DNA from: Pelosinus sp. IPA-1
GTDB taxonomy: Bacteria > Bacillota > Negativicutes > DSM-13327
NCBI RefSeq assembly: GCF_030269905.1
Contig: NZ_BSVC01000008.1
Coordinates: 186,001-250,000, forward strand
Reading direction: 5' to 3'
Length of the DNA stretch: 64,000 bases
Shown: in pieces, positions 18,648-27,149 of the stretch
How the letters are laid out: each line of letters opens with the position of its first letter
How positions within the stretch are numbered: position 1 is the first letter of the stretch
Position numbers and translations under genes: made by a program
The notes under the pieces: generated by a model
Told to the model about the DNA's origin: nothing
The model's database searches: none
The model's input: only the letters and a program-made list of their open reading frames with translations

Positions 18648-19325
18648 ATGAAAAATGTAGGATTTCGAATTTACAGCAAAGTAGTTAGACCACCAAGAGA
18701 GCTGGTAGAAGGATTTAGTGGAATACCAGTCGCAAATATCGCAGATAACATGAATCGGACATCATGCATGGACGCGAGAATTAGAAATATGAACGGAACG
18801 CCACTTTTGGGAACTGCATTCACAGTAAAATCCAGACCCGGAGATAACCTGATGTTAAATAAAGCAATTGATATGGCTGCTCCCGGTGATGTGATAATCG
18901 TAGACACTGCTGGTGAAACAGGAAATGCAATTACTGGTGAGATGATGATTACCTGGGGACAACAAAGGGGAATCGCTGGTTTCATTATTGATGGAGCGGT
19001 TCGTGATGCTGGAGTCATAAGAAAAATGACTTTTCCCGTTTACGCAGCGGGAGTAACCCCGAAAGGACCATATAAGGATGGACCTGGCGAAATTAATGTT
19101 TCAATATCATGCGGTGGTGTTGTGATAAATCCGGGGGATATAATTGTCGGTGATGAAGATGGTGTAGTCGTTATTGATCCTAAAGATGCACCGGAAATTC
19201 TGGAAAGGTCCAAAGCAACGGTACTGAAAGAAATGGGGATGATGGAATCCATTAAAAGCAAAACATGGGATAGGACATGGGTAGATAAAATACTACACGA
19301 TAAGGGATGCGAGTATATTGACTGA
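18648..19325 (+). CDS. RraA-like family protein (aldolase/decarboxylase-like)
   Basis: 225 residues matching the RraA/HMG-aldolase fold: GTAFTVKSRPGDNLM, a central GAVRDAG with the catalytic Arg-Asp pair (about residues 122-126), and DEDGVVVID near the end. Some relatives are 4-hydroxy-4-methyl-2-oxoglutarate or carboxy-hydroxy-oxoadipate aldolases; others are RNase E regulators. The adjacent MFS carrier of the organic-anion type favours a metabolic aldolase. ATG 18648 follows GAGAGGAAG; an ATG 4 nt earlier is out of frame. Confidence 0.82.
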   Translation: MKNVGFRIYSKVVRPPRELVEGFSGIPVANIADNMNRTSCMDARIRNMNGTPLLGTAFTVKSRPGDNLMLNKAIDMAAPGDVIIVDTAGETGNAITGEMMITWGQQRGIAGFIIDGAVRDAGVIRKMTFPVYAAGVTPKGPYKDGPGEINVSISCGGVVINPGDIIVGDEDGVVVIDPKDAPEILERSKATVLKEMGMMESIKSKTWDRTWVDKILHDKGCEYID

Positions 19326-19418
19326 GCAAAAATGTAGCCCAATAGCTCACATATGCATGAAGACTTTGTAATTTTGACTAGTAAGAATAAGGCGATTTAA
19401 TAGTAAGGAGGAGAAAAA

Positions 19419-20765
19419 ATGTCTCAAAACATAGCAGATATAGAAACAAAAGCCATAGCAGGAAAACCTACTAAGTTTCGATGGGTTGTTGCAGGACTTA
19501 TTTTTTTGGTATATACAGTGGCTGCCGCTGATCGTGCGAATATGGGAATGGCCTTGCCGTTTATCAGGAGTGAATTCCAGATGAGCAACACAGAGGCAGG
19601 AGCTCTTGTCAGTCTGTTTTTGTTAGCGTATGCGATTGCCCAGATACCTTCTGGGTTTGCATTTAGTAAGTTTGGGGTACAAAAAATATTTTCATTAGCA
19701 ATGATTATGACGTCTATTTTCACAGGGCTCATAGGAACTTCGAGTTCACCTCTCATGATGAAAATATATCGCTTCGGACTGGGATTAGCAGAAGGACCGC
19801 TACCGATTGGGATTACATCTACGATCAATAATTGGTTTCCGCCAAGAGAAAAAGGATTTACAACAGGTCTTTTCCTTTCCGCAGCTAAGTTTGGCCCAGT
19901 ATTGGTTCCACCGCTATGTGCTCTAATCATCCAAATGTCCAGTTGGCATTATATTTTTTACTTATTTGCTTTGCCAGGTATATTCCTCTCTATCATTTGG
20001 TACATTTTAGTGAAGAATCATCCGTCGGAAAGTCCATACTGTTCTCCTGCCGAATTGAAGTATATTGAGTCTGAACAGAGTGATCGAAAAACTGTGGTAC
20101 AAAAGAGACCATACACGCTTAAATGGTTAGATCAATTGATTCGGGCAAGAAAAGCGGATCCTTTAGACACCAACTCCGGGATATTCCGCTCTTGGGATAT
20201 ATGGGGAAGTACCCTTGGTTACTTCTTTATGATGGGTATTACTAATGTGTTATTGGCCTGGATTCCCACTTATTTAGTAACTGTTAAACACTTCACGATT
20301 ATGAAAATGGGTTTTGTTGCCTCGGCTCCCTGGGTAGGAGCGGTAGTGGGGAATATGCTGGGTGGGTGGTTTTCAGACAAGGTGATAAATAAACGTCGCA
20401 AACCCCTCATGATGATGAGCTCATTGTCCACAGCTTTTATGATGTATGCATTAATAAGTGCGCCTAACGATCCAGTTTTTCTTGGCACGCTTTTGTTCAT
20501 GACGGGTATCCTAATGAATTTCGGCTTTTCAGCCTATATGGTATATCCTATGGGTCTGACGACTAAAAAAACATTTCCGATTGCTGGTTCTGTAATTAAT
20601 ACTGGCGGGCAACTTGGCGGCGCCTGTGCTCCGCTAATTACAGGGATGATTCTCGATGCATACAGTTGGGATGCGGTATTCATGTTTTTAGCCGCTAGTT
20701 CTTTTATGAGCCTATTGATTATTTCGACAATAACTGAACCCGTCGAAGATCCTTTAAACACGTAA
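19419..20765 (+). CDS. MFS transporter, anion:cation symporter type
   Basis: 448 residues with about twelve hydrophobic segments. ADRANMGMALPFIRSEF near residue 30 and GLAEGPLPIGITSTINNWFP (about 127-146) are typical of the ACS subfamily that takes up sugar acids and other organic anions. It follows the RraA-like gene by 93 nt with AAGGAGGAG before ATG 19419, so the two form an uptake-and-cleavage pair under the divergent LysR. The substrate is unknown. Confidence 0.87.
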   Translation: MSQNIADIETKAIAGKPTKFRWVVAGLIFLVYTVAAADRANMGMALPFIRSEFQMSNTEAGALVSLFLLAYAIAQIPSGFAFSKFGVQKIFSLAMIMTSIFTGLIGTSSSPLMMKIYRFGLGLAEGPLPIGITSTINNWFPPREKGFTTGLFLSAAKFGPVLVPPLCALIIQMSSWHYIFYLFALPGIFLSIIWYILVKNHPSESPYCSPAELKYIESEQSDRKTVVQKRPYTLKWLDQLIRARKADPLDTNSGIFRSWDIWGSTLGYFFMMGITNVLLAWIPTYLVTVKHFTIMKMGFVASAPWVGAVVGNMLGGWFSDKVINKRRKPLMMMSSLSTAFMMYALISAPNDPVFLGTLLFMTGILMNFGFSAYMVYPMGLTTKKTFPIAGSVINTGGQLGGACAPLITGMILDAYSWDAVFMFLAASSFMSLLIISTITEPVEDPLNT

Positions 20766-20785
20766 CCTGTAGATACTTATAAAAC

Positions 20786-20826
20786 AACCCAAGAGTCACA
20801 TAAAAAAGGACTCTTGGGTTATTTTT
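20786..20826 (+). terminator. Intrinsic terminator after the MFS gene
   Basis: AACCCAAGAGTC (20786-20797) pairs with GACTCTTGGGTT (20809-20820), followed by TTTTT. It sits immediately before a copy of the 97-nt repeat. Confidence 0.85.
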
Positions 20827-20828
20827 AC

Positions 20829-20925
20829 GGAATCAGAAAGTATAACACTTTCTTGATTCCAAGTAAGAACGACCAAGGCTTCTGCCTGCGTCTGAGGACT
20901 TGGCCTAAGCCAAGTCTTTTCTTAT
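20829..20925 (+). repeat. 97-nt structured dispersed repeat, copy A
   Basis: A 97-nt block from GGAATCAG to TTTTCTTAT, nearly identical without gaps to 39646-39742 and 57872-57968 (by eye about 5-7 differences per pair). It contains a hairpin GGAATCAGAAAG/CTTTCTTGATTCC with a 6-nt loop, a small GGC-TTCT-GCC stem and ACTTGGC-CTAA-GCCAAGT. It lies between convergent genes. Confidence 0.85.
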
Positions 20926-20972
20926 ATTGCAATATCCGTGGGTATTAAGAACTTATTTTTTTCGCATTTCTA

Positions 20973-21539
20973 TTAGTGAGCCGATATATAATAGCCACTT
21001 TTTTTCAATATAGGTATGATGCGAACAGCGGTAAGGGATATTATCACACTTAAAATTAAATCAGAAGTTATGTAGGGGAGGAAGCCAGCGCCGATGGCTG
21101 CCTGTAGTGTCATCTGTTTATGTAAGTAGAAATTTACGATGAGATATAAATAACCTACACCACATAAATAAACAAGAAGTAATCCGAGGAGTACTGAGCT
21201 AAATATTTTCATGAAACTTATTGTAGTAAAATTTTGAACCAATCGGCCTACTGTATAGGAGCAGGTCATGAAACCTAAAAGATAACCAAAGGTTGGTTGT
21301 AATATATAGGTTGGACCACCACCACTAGCAAAGATCGGAATGCCCATTAACCCGATACTTACATATAGTAATTGTGAATAAAGACCCTTGCTTCCACCTA
21401 AAAAAATCCCTGAATAGGCACAAAATAAGAATTGCAGTGTAAAAGGTACAAGGGGCGTAGGAATTTTTATAAATGCTCCTACTGCAGTTAATGCGGCAAA
21501 AATTGAAATTAAGATCATTTCCCTAAGTGTCAGTTTCAT
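20973..21539 (-). CDS. bioY: Biotin ECF transporter substrate-binding subunit BioY
   Basis: 188 residues with about six hydrophobic segments and the BioY motifs ALTAVGAFIKIP and PLVPFTLQFLFCAYSGIFLG near the N-terminus. BioY binds biotin in the membrane, alone or with the shared ECF energising module (not in this window). Its promoter region contains a BirA operator, which independently supports the assignment. AGGAGG precedes ATG 21539. Confidence 0.93.
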   Translation of the reverse strand: MKLTLREMILISIFAALTAVGAFIKIPTPLVPFTLQFLFCAYSGIFLGGSKGLYSQLLYVSIGLMGIPIFASGGGPTYILQPTFGYLLGFMTCSYTVGRLVQNFTTISFMKIFSSVLLGLLLVYLCGVGYLYLIVNFYLHKQMTLQAAIGAGFLPYITSDLILSVIISLTAVRIIPILKKSGYYISAH

Positions 21540-21598
21540 AAAAATTTCCTCCTATCCATTTGAATCTTTATATATAGTTTATAATATCTTGGACTAAA

Positions 21599-21630
21599 AT
21601 GTAAACCTAATTATTGAAAATGGTTTACAA
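21599..21630 (-). promoter_or_regulatory. BirA (biotin repressor) operator overlapping the bioY promoter
   Basis: The inverted repeat TGTAAACC-N14-GGTTTACA (half-sites 21600-21607 and 21622-21629) matches the Firmicute BirA box. On the minus strand its proximal half contains TTTACA, which with TATAAA 16 nt further on would form a -35/-10 promoter. Biotinyl-AMP-bound BirA would thus block RNA polymerase. Confidence 0.88.
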
Positions 21631-21711
21631 TGGTCATAAGCAAAAATAATAAATATAGGTGGAAGTTCTATGGTACTCCCTGGCGTAGTCAAAAGTAGTA
21701 TTACATTTTAA

Positions 21712-21745
21712 GGTTCAACTTGCAATTATTTATTGCAGTTGAACC
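21712..21745 (+). repeat. GGYTCAA-family hairpin, copy 3
   Basis: GGTTCAACTTGCAA pairs with TTGCAGTTGAACC (21712-21725 and 21733-21745) around TTATTTA, one base bulged, followed by TTTT. It lies between the divergent bioY promoter and the sigma-54 promoter at 22022, where no gene ends, so its role as a terminator is not obvious. The rest of 21540-22060 holds only the BirA site, the sigma-54 promoter and A+T-rich DNA. Confidence 0.6.
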
Positions 21746-22021
21746 TTTTCGCGCGTAAGAGTTCGGTGAGGGCGGAAATTAACCCTAGTATGTTTACATT
21801 TTTGTTTACCTGACGTGGACTGGTAATGTACTATTAACTGGCAAGTGAATCTTCTCTGAGAGAAAGACTATCATGGTAAAAAAAGGTGCGTAAAAAAGGT
21901 AAGTGGGTGAGTAAAAGTGTAAATAGAATCAAAAATAGTAACAAAATTCTGAAAAAATCAATAAATTCAATCTAGGAATTATGTGGTCCAACAGGTGCTA
22001 GTACCCAAATTAACCACCATA

Positions 22022-22037
22022 TGGCATGGATATTGCA
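22022..22037 (+). promoter_or_regulatory. Sigma-54 (-24/-12) promoter of the polyol PTS operon
   Basis: TGGCATG-GATA-TTGCA has GG and GC in correct 10-nt spacing. Transcription would begin near 22048, only about 13 nt before the ATG at 22061 and just ahead of its GGAGGG. The promoter precedes the gene for the sigma-54 activator itself, implying autogenous control. Confidence 0.87.
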
Positions 22038-22060
22038 ATAATAATAGACAGGAGGGTTAG

Positions 22061-25003
22061 ATGGTGAAGAGAAAGCTTCGAAGTATTATTTTAAAAGAAG
22101 ATAAAAAAGAACCACTTACGGATATGCAGTTAGGCGAAAAATTATTGGTAAGTAGAGAATATATAACTTCATTACGTAAAGAATTAGATATTTTAGATTC
22201 TCGAGATCGTAAAAAAAGATACATATGTGAAGAGATTGTCCAACTTCTCCAAGCGAATAAAACCTTATCTTATCGTGAAATCACAAGCACAATAAAGGCT
22301 AGAGGATATAAATTATCCCGTTATCTTGTGGTCAAATATTTAGAAGAAATCAAAGAAGCGAACAACAATCTTTGTGAAATCAAGCGAGATGTAATTCCAA
22401 AGGAGATGAAAGATAGCCGTCCTGAAAATCTAAAATATACATCCTTCGAAAATCTAGTTGGCGAAGGTGGAAGTTTAGAAATTCAAATACAACAAGCGAA
22501 AGCAGCAGTGCTATATCCGCCCAATGGTCTTCATTGCTTAATTTTAGGAGAAACAGGTGTCGGAAAAAGTGAACTTGCTGAAGCCATGTATAAATTTTCG
22601 GTTGAAAGTGGCAGATTGACAAAGGATTCACCTTTTATTGTATTTAACTGCGCAGACTACGCAGAGAATCCACAACTCCTTATCTCTCACTTATTTGGGA
22701 GTCTAAAAGGAGCTTATACAGGCGCATTGAGTGATCGAAAAGGCCTAATTGAACAAGCAGACGGAGGAATATTATTTTTAGATGAAGTACACCGTCTCAC
22801 ATCTGAGGGGCAGGAAATGCTATTCCAGCTGATAGACAAAGGATGTTTTCGAAGACTCGGAGAGTCTGATTGTACTAGGCAGGCGCAAGTTCAATTAATC
22901 GCCGCCACAACTGAAAATATTGAAACATCCCTGCTAGCCACATTTAAAAGAAGAATTCCTATGATTATTGAAGTGCCTTCTTTAAATACAAGACCCTTAA
23001 ATGAAAGGTTAAAATTAATTAAAAACTTCTTTGGCTATGAATCAACAAGAATGAATGCGCCAATCCACGTCTCCTTAGATGTCATGAAATCCTATTTATT
23101 ATATGAATGCTTTGGTAATATAGGACAGTTGAAAAGTGACATACAGGTTGCTTGTGCAAAAAGCTTTTTGACTTACGTAATGGAAAAAGAAGAATGCGTA
23201 AAAATCGATGTACGAGATTTGAATCTGCATGTTAAAAAAGGTCTAATGAAAATAAATAGCATGAGGACTGATATCGAAAGTCTCGTGTGGCGGGATTTTA
23301 AGTTTAGTCCAAAACAATACAATAAAATGGTTGAAATTGAAAATGATCTCTATAGTTTTCCAAAAGAATTTTATAGTGACATCGAAAAAAACTATACAGA
23401 ATATGCCAAGCAAGGTTTAAATACAGAGGAAATTAACCAAATTATTGGGATTGAAATAGAAAGAAGATTACAGAATGTCATCAAACATGTAAAGGACAAC
23501 TTACATCCATTATCTACGGATGAGATTGCGAAAGTGGTAGGCGTTGAGATTATTTCCTTAGTAGAAGAGCTTTTGAAACTTGCAGAAAATACGTTAGGGG
23601 AAATGGACCCTTCCATATTTTATTGTTTAGCAATTCATCTGAATGCCACTTTTAATCGCGTTAAGCAAGGTCGAGAAATTATTAACCCTAATCTAGATGA
23701 AATAAAAAGAAAGTATGGCATTGAATATGCAGTTGCTTTGGAAATGGTACAGCATATAAAAAAATACTATGGAACAAATCTACCAGAAGATGAGGTTGGA
23801 TTTATTGCTTTATATCTAAGAGGTAATAAACAGGAAGAGGAAGCTAAAGTTGGTATTGTTATTGTTACCCATGGAACTGTGAGCATCGGTATGTTGGAAA
23901 TTGCCAACAAGCTGCTGAATATGAACCATGGAAAAGCAGTTGTGATGACATTAGAAGAAAATCCTAGTGACGTATTAGAACGGCTTACGACGGTTGTAGA
24001 AGAGGCAGATGAAGGAAAAGGCATTGTAATGCTAGTAGATATGGGTTCTTTATTAACATTAGGAGAAATGATTTCGGAGAAAACAGGCATCTATATAGAG
24101 ACAATTGATCGCGTAGATACAGTGATGGTCATTGAAGCGATTCGGCGGAGCATTTTACCTGGTGCCACTAGCAAAGATGTCGTCTATGCAGTAGAAAATT
24201 TGAATTATACCTTTAAGAAGGCCAGAGTTGATAGCAAAGTCTTAAAACGGAAAAAAGCGATTATCACCGTTTGTTTAACCGGCGAAGGAGTTGCACTGCA
24301 ATGCGGCAGTCATTTGAAAAAAATATTTGGCGAAAAATTAAATAATATCGAATTGATTCACATGGGGGTTATTGGGAAAAGAGACCTACATAAACAAATA
24401 CAAGAAACGATAAGTACCTATGAAATTATTGCGATAATTGGAAGTATAGATCCAAAATATCATGGAATTCCCTTTATATCATTAGAAGCGTTATTTAACC
24501 AAAGTGGTAAAAATCAAATGTTTAGCCTAATCGAACATCACAATAAACAAGGCGGAATGATAACACATAGCGGCCTGATTCCCAAAGTAGTAAAGGATGC
24601 TAAGTGTATCATGTTGACGGAAGAGCATGATAAAAAACAAGTACTTAAAAACATTTGCAATACGTTACTACAAGAAGGGTACGTAAGAGCTGGCTATTAC
24701 GAAGCAGTTATGGAGCGAGAGAATATGGGCAGTTATATCATAAACCAAAAGGTTGCATTGCCCCATGCCGATAGCAGCTACGTAAATCATCCTGTAATTG
24801 TTGTTGCAAAAACAGCGAAACCAATTTTCTGGGATGATGAAAACAAAGTATCATTGATTTGTTTATTAGCGTTAGATATAGATGGTAAAGATGGTGTAAG
24901 ATTTTTATTCAATAAGTTTAACAATGAAAAATTTACAACTAAAATTGGGCAAGCACAAACAGAAGAAGATATTAGGGAGGCACTACTAAATGAGTCATAT
25001 TAA
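22061..25003 (+). CDS. LevR-type sigma-54 activator with RpoN-like N-terminal domain and PTS domains
   Basis: 980 residues. Residues 1-50 resemble the DNA-binding end of sigma-54 (ILKEDKKEPLTDMQLGEKL, then SREYITSLRKELDI). An AAA+ core follows with GETGVGKS (about 164-171), GAYTGA (about 218-223) and LFLDEVHRL (about 238-246). Then come a PRD with YCLAIHLNATFNR, an EIIA-Man-like domain with VIVTHGTVSIG, an EIIB-like domain with VCLTGEGVAL, and a C-terminal EIIA-Fru/Ntr-like domain with ALPHADSSYV. Potential phospho-histidines are retained. It is the first gene of the operon it probably activates. Its 3' end overlaps the EIIA gene by 14 nt. Confidence 0.92.
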   Translation: MVKRKLRSIILKEDKKEPLTDMQLGEKLLVSREYITSLRKELDILDSRDRKKRYICEEIVQLLQANKTLSYREITSTIKARGYKLSRYLVVKYLEEIKEANNNLCEIKRDVIPKEMKDSRPENLKYTSFENLVGEGGSLEIQIQQAKAAVLYPPNGLHCLILGETGVGKSELAEAMYKFSVESGRLTKDSPFIVFNCADYAENPQLLISHLFGSLKGAYTGALSDRKGLIEQADGGILFLDEVHRLTSEGQEMLFQLIDKGCFRRLGESDCTRQAQVQLIAATTENIETSLLATFKRRIPMIIEVPSLNTRPLNERLKLIKNFFGYESTRMNAPIHVSLDVMKSYLLYECFGNIGQLKSDIQVACAKSFLTYVMEKEECVKIDVRDLNLHVKKGLMKINSMRTDIESLVWRDFKFSPKQYNKMVEIENDLYSFPKEFYSDIEKNYTEYAKQGLNTEEINQIIGIEIERRLQNVIKHVKDNLHPLSTDEIAKVVGVEIISLVEELLKLAENTLGEMDPSIFYCLAIHLNATFNRVKQGREIINPNLDEIKRKYGIEYAVALEMVQHIKKYYGTNLPEDEVGFIALYLRGNKQEEEAKVGIVIVTHGTVSIGMLEIANKLLNMNHGKAVVMTLEENPSDVLERLTTVVEEADEGKGIVMLVDMGSLLTLGEMISEKTGIYIETIDRVDTVMVIEAIRRSILPGATSKDVVYAVENLNYTFKKARVDSKVLKRKKAIITVCLTGEGVALQCGSHLKKIFGEKLNNIELIHMGVIGKRDLHKQIQETISTYEIIAIIGSIDPKYHGIPFISLEALFNQSGKNQMFSLIEHHNKQGGMITHSGLIPKVVKDAKCIMLTEEHDKKQVLKNICNTLLQEGYVRAGYYEAVMERENMGSYIINQKVALPHADSSYVNHPVIVVAKTAKPIFWDDENKVSLICLLALDIDGKDGVRFLFNKFNNEKFTTKIGQAQTEEDIREALLNESY

Positions 25004-25481
25004 TTTTGATGAAACACTCGTTTTAAAAAATATAGAAGGCGAAAATAGTTCAGATATTTTGAAATATATGGCAGCAAATTTATATAACCAAGGTTTTGTG
25101 AAAGCAAGTTATGCGGAAGCCGTTGTCGCAAGAGAAAAGAAGTTTGCTACGGGGTTACCTACTGGCGGATATGGAGTTGCCATTCCTCACACAGACATTG
25201 AACATGTAAATCAATCGGCTATAAGTGTTGGAATTTTAAAAAAACCAGTGGATTTTGGGATTATGGGGGAAGAAACTGAAAAAACTCCCGTAAAATTGGT
25301 GTTTATGTTAGCTATGCATGATAGCCATTCCCAACTAAGTATGCTACAAAGTCTAATGGGTATTTTTCAGGATGAGGAAGTTTTGACTTATTTAGCAACG
25401 GAAGAAAGTGAAGCTAAAATTAAAGATGAAGTTGTTAGTAAGTTAAATTTATCTATTGTGAAAGGGGGTGAACAAAAATGA
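24990..25481 (+). CDS. PTS galactitol-type EIIA component
   Basis: 163 residues of the EIIA fructose/galactitol fold with YGVAIPHTDIEHV, where His67 should be phosphorylated. It takes phosphate from HPr and hands it to the EIIB encoded next. It begins inside the 3' end of the activator gene (14-nt overlap, site GGGAGG), so translation is probably coupled. The substrate is likely a sugar alcohol, judging from the Gat-type IIB and IIC and the following dehydrogenase. Confidence 0.9.
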   Translation: MSHINFDETLVLKNIEGENSSDILKYMAANLYNQGFVKASYAEAVVAREKKFATGLPTGGYGVAIPHTDIEHVNQSAISVGILKKPVDFGIMGEETEKTPVKLVFMLAMHDSHSQLSMLQSLMGIFQDEEVLTYLATEESEAKIKDEVVSKLNLSIVKGGEQK

Positions 25482-25765
25482 GTACGAAAAAAGTAGTTTT
25501 AGTTGCTTGTGGGACTGGTATCGCAACATCTACAGTTGTTTCAGATGCAATAGAAAAAATGGCAAAAGAAAACAAGATTCAGGTTGAAATTATTCAATGT
25601 AAGGTGACCGAAGTTCCTGCATACGAATTAAGGGCAAATTTGCTTGTAACGACTACCATTGTTTCCAAGCAGTATCCTTTCCCAATCATTAATGCGAGAG
25701 CTTTCTTGACAGGTATTGGCTTAGATAAATTAAAAGAGCAAATTTTAGAAGAGCTTAAAAAATAA
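25478..25765 (+). CDS. PTS galactitol-type EIIB component
   Basis: 95 residues with VVLVACGTGIATSTVV; Cys11 is the expected phosphocysteine. It begins 4 nt before the EIIA stop (ATGA) after a GGGGGTG site. The protein phosphorylates the polyol during passage through the IIC encoded 19 nt downstream. Confidence 0.92.
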   Translation: MSTKKVVLVACGTGIATSTVVSDAIEKMAKENKIQVEIIQCKVTEVPAYELRANLLVTTTIVSKQYPFPIINARAFLTGIGLDKLKEQILEELKK

Positions 25766-25784
25766 AAAAAGAGGAGGTATTATT

Positions 25785-27041
25785 GTGGATATCGTTCAGA
25801 TATTTCAAGCATTCTTAGGGCTGGGACCAACGGTTATTTTGCCAGTTGCAGTTTTTTTACTAGGAATGGCATTTGGGCAACCAGCAAGTAAGGCCTTTCG
25901 GTCAGGTTTAATTATCGGCGTAGGTTTTACGGGTATCTTTTTAGTTGTTGATTTACTGGTTTCCAATCTTGCACCTGCAGCCCACGGTATGGTATCACGG
26001 TTTGGTGTACAGTTAAATATTATTGATATTGGCTGGCCAGGGGCTGCAAGTATAGCATGGGCCTCTCCTATCGCGGCATTTATTCTTCCCTTAGGTTTAT
26101 TAGTTAATGTGATTATGCTGGTTACAAAAACAACAAAAACAATGGATATCGATCTTTGGAATTATTGGCACTTCACTTTCATGGGAGCATTTGTATATTC
26201 TGCAACTGGAAGCTTAGTACAAGGCTTAGTAGCAGCGGTTATTTTTGAAATTGTCGTTTTAAAAATCGCAGATTGGACAGCACCGATGCTAGCAAATTAC
26301 TTTGAATTACCTGGGATATCTGTACCAACAGGTAGTACTGTATCCTATGCAATTGGGATCCCATTAGTAAGGCTAGTTCAAAGAATTCCAGTAATCAAAG
26401 ATTTGCATGCAGATCCGGAAACAATTCAAAAAAGATTTGGTGTATTTGGTGAACCACTATTTATGGGTGTATTCTTAGGAGTTGTGCTGGGTGCATTAGC
26501 AGGATACCCTGCAGGGCAAATCATAAAAGTTGGTATGGCAATGGGTGGCGTTATGGTACTAATGCCTAGAATGGTAAAAATTTTGATGGAAGGTCTTATC
26601 CCGCTTGCTGAGTCTGCGCGTACTTTCCTGAGCAAACGATTTGGCGATAGAGATATTTATATTGGTTTAGATGCTGCCGTTGCTATTGGGCATCCTTCCG
26701 TAATCGCAACTGCTTTGATCTTAGTGCCAATAACCATTGCTTTAGCTGTAGTGTTACCTGGAAATAATGTATTACCTTTTGGTGACTTAGCAACCATTCC
26801 ATTTATCGTTTGTTTTATCGTCGGAGCAGCAAGAGGGAATATTGTTCATTCCGTACTTGTTGGTGCTGTTGTCATAGCAATGAGCTTATATATGGCAACA
26901 GATGTGGCAGCCTTCCATACTCAAATGGCAGTAGATGCACATTTTAAAATGCCAGCAGGGGCAACGACTATATCCAGTATCGACCAAGGTGGTAATGTCA
27001 TTCACTATGTAATTTATAAAGTGTTTACACTATTTCATTAA
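25785..27041 (+). CDS. PTS galactitol-type EIIC permease
   Basis: 418 residues, strongly hydrophobic, with Gat-IIC features such as QAFLGLGPTVILPVAVFLLG at the start and an inner stretch GYPAGQIIKVGMAMGGVMVLMP. GTG 25785 follows GAGGAGGT. This family carries galactitol, arabitol, ribitol, xylitol and similar alditols; sequence alone does not name the substrate. The following dehydrogenase and pentose-phosphate genes favour a pentitol. Confidence 0.92.
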   Translation: MDIVQIFQAFLGLGPTVILPVAVFLLGMAFGQPASKAFRSGLIIGVGFTGIFLVVDLLVSNLAPAAHGMVSRFGVQLNIIDIGWPGAASIAWASPIAAFILPLGLLVNVIMLVTKTTKTMDIDLWNYWHFTFMGAFVYSATGSLVQGLVAAVIFEIVVLKIADWTAPMLANYFELPGISVPTGSTVSYAIGIPLVRLVQRIPVIKDLHADPETIQKRFGVFGEPLFMGVFLGVVLGALAGYPAGQIIKVGMAMGGVMVLMPRMVKILMEGLIPLAESARTFLSKRFGDRDIYIGLDAAVAIGHPSVIATALILVPITIALAVVLPGNNVLPFGDLATIPFIVCFIVGAARGNIVHSVLVGAVVIAMSLYMATDVAAFHTQMAVDAHFKMPAGATTISSIDQGGNVIHYVIYKVFTLFH

Positions 27042-27149
27042 GACGATTGTTTGATATGGAAATCACCATCTTGGGCTAGCATGAAAATGTAGCCGAAAAA
27101 TGCTAGCTCAAGATACTGATTATGAAATTAAAGGTGGGGGGCAGATATA

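Noticed and set aside
21781-21815. Repeated TGTTTAC words upstream of the polyol operon as activator or catabolite-control sites
   Set aside because: They lack the symmetry of a cre site and no known LevR-type site pattern could be matched by eye.
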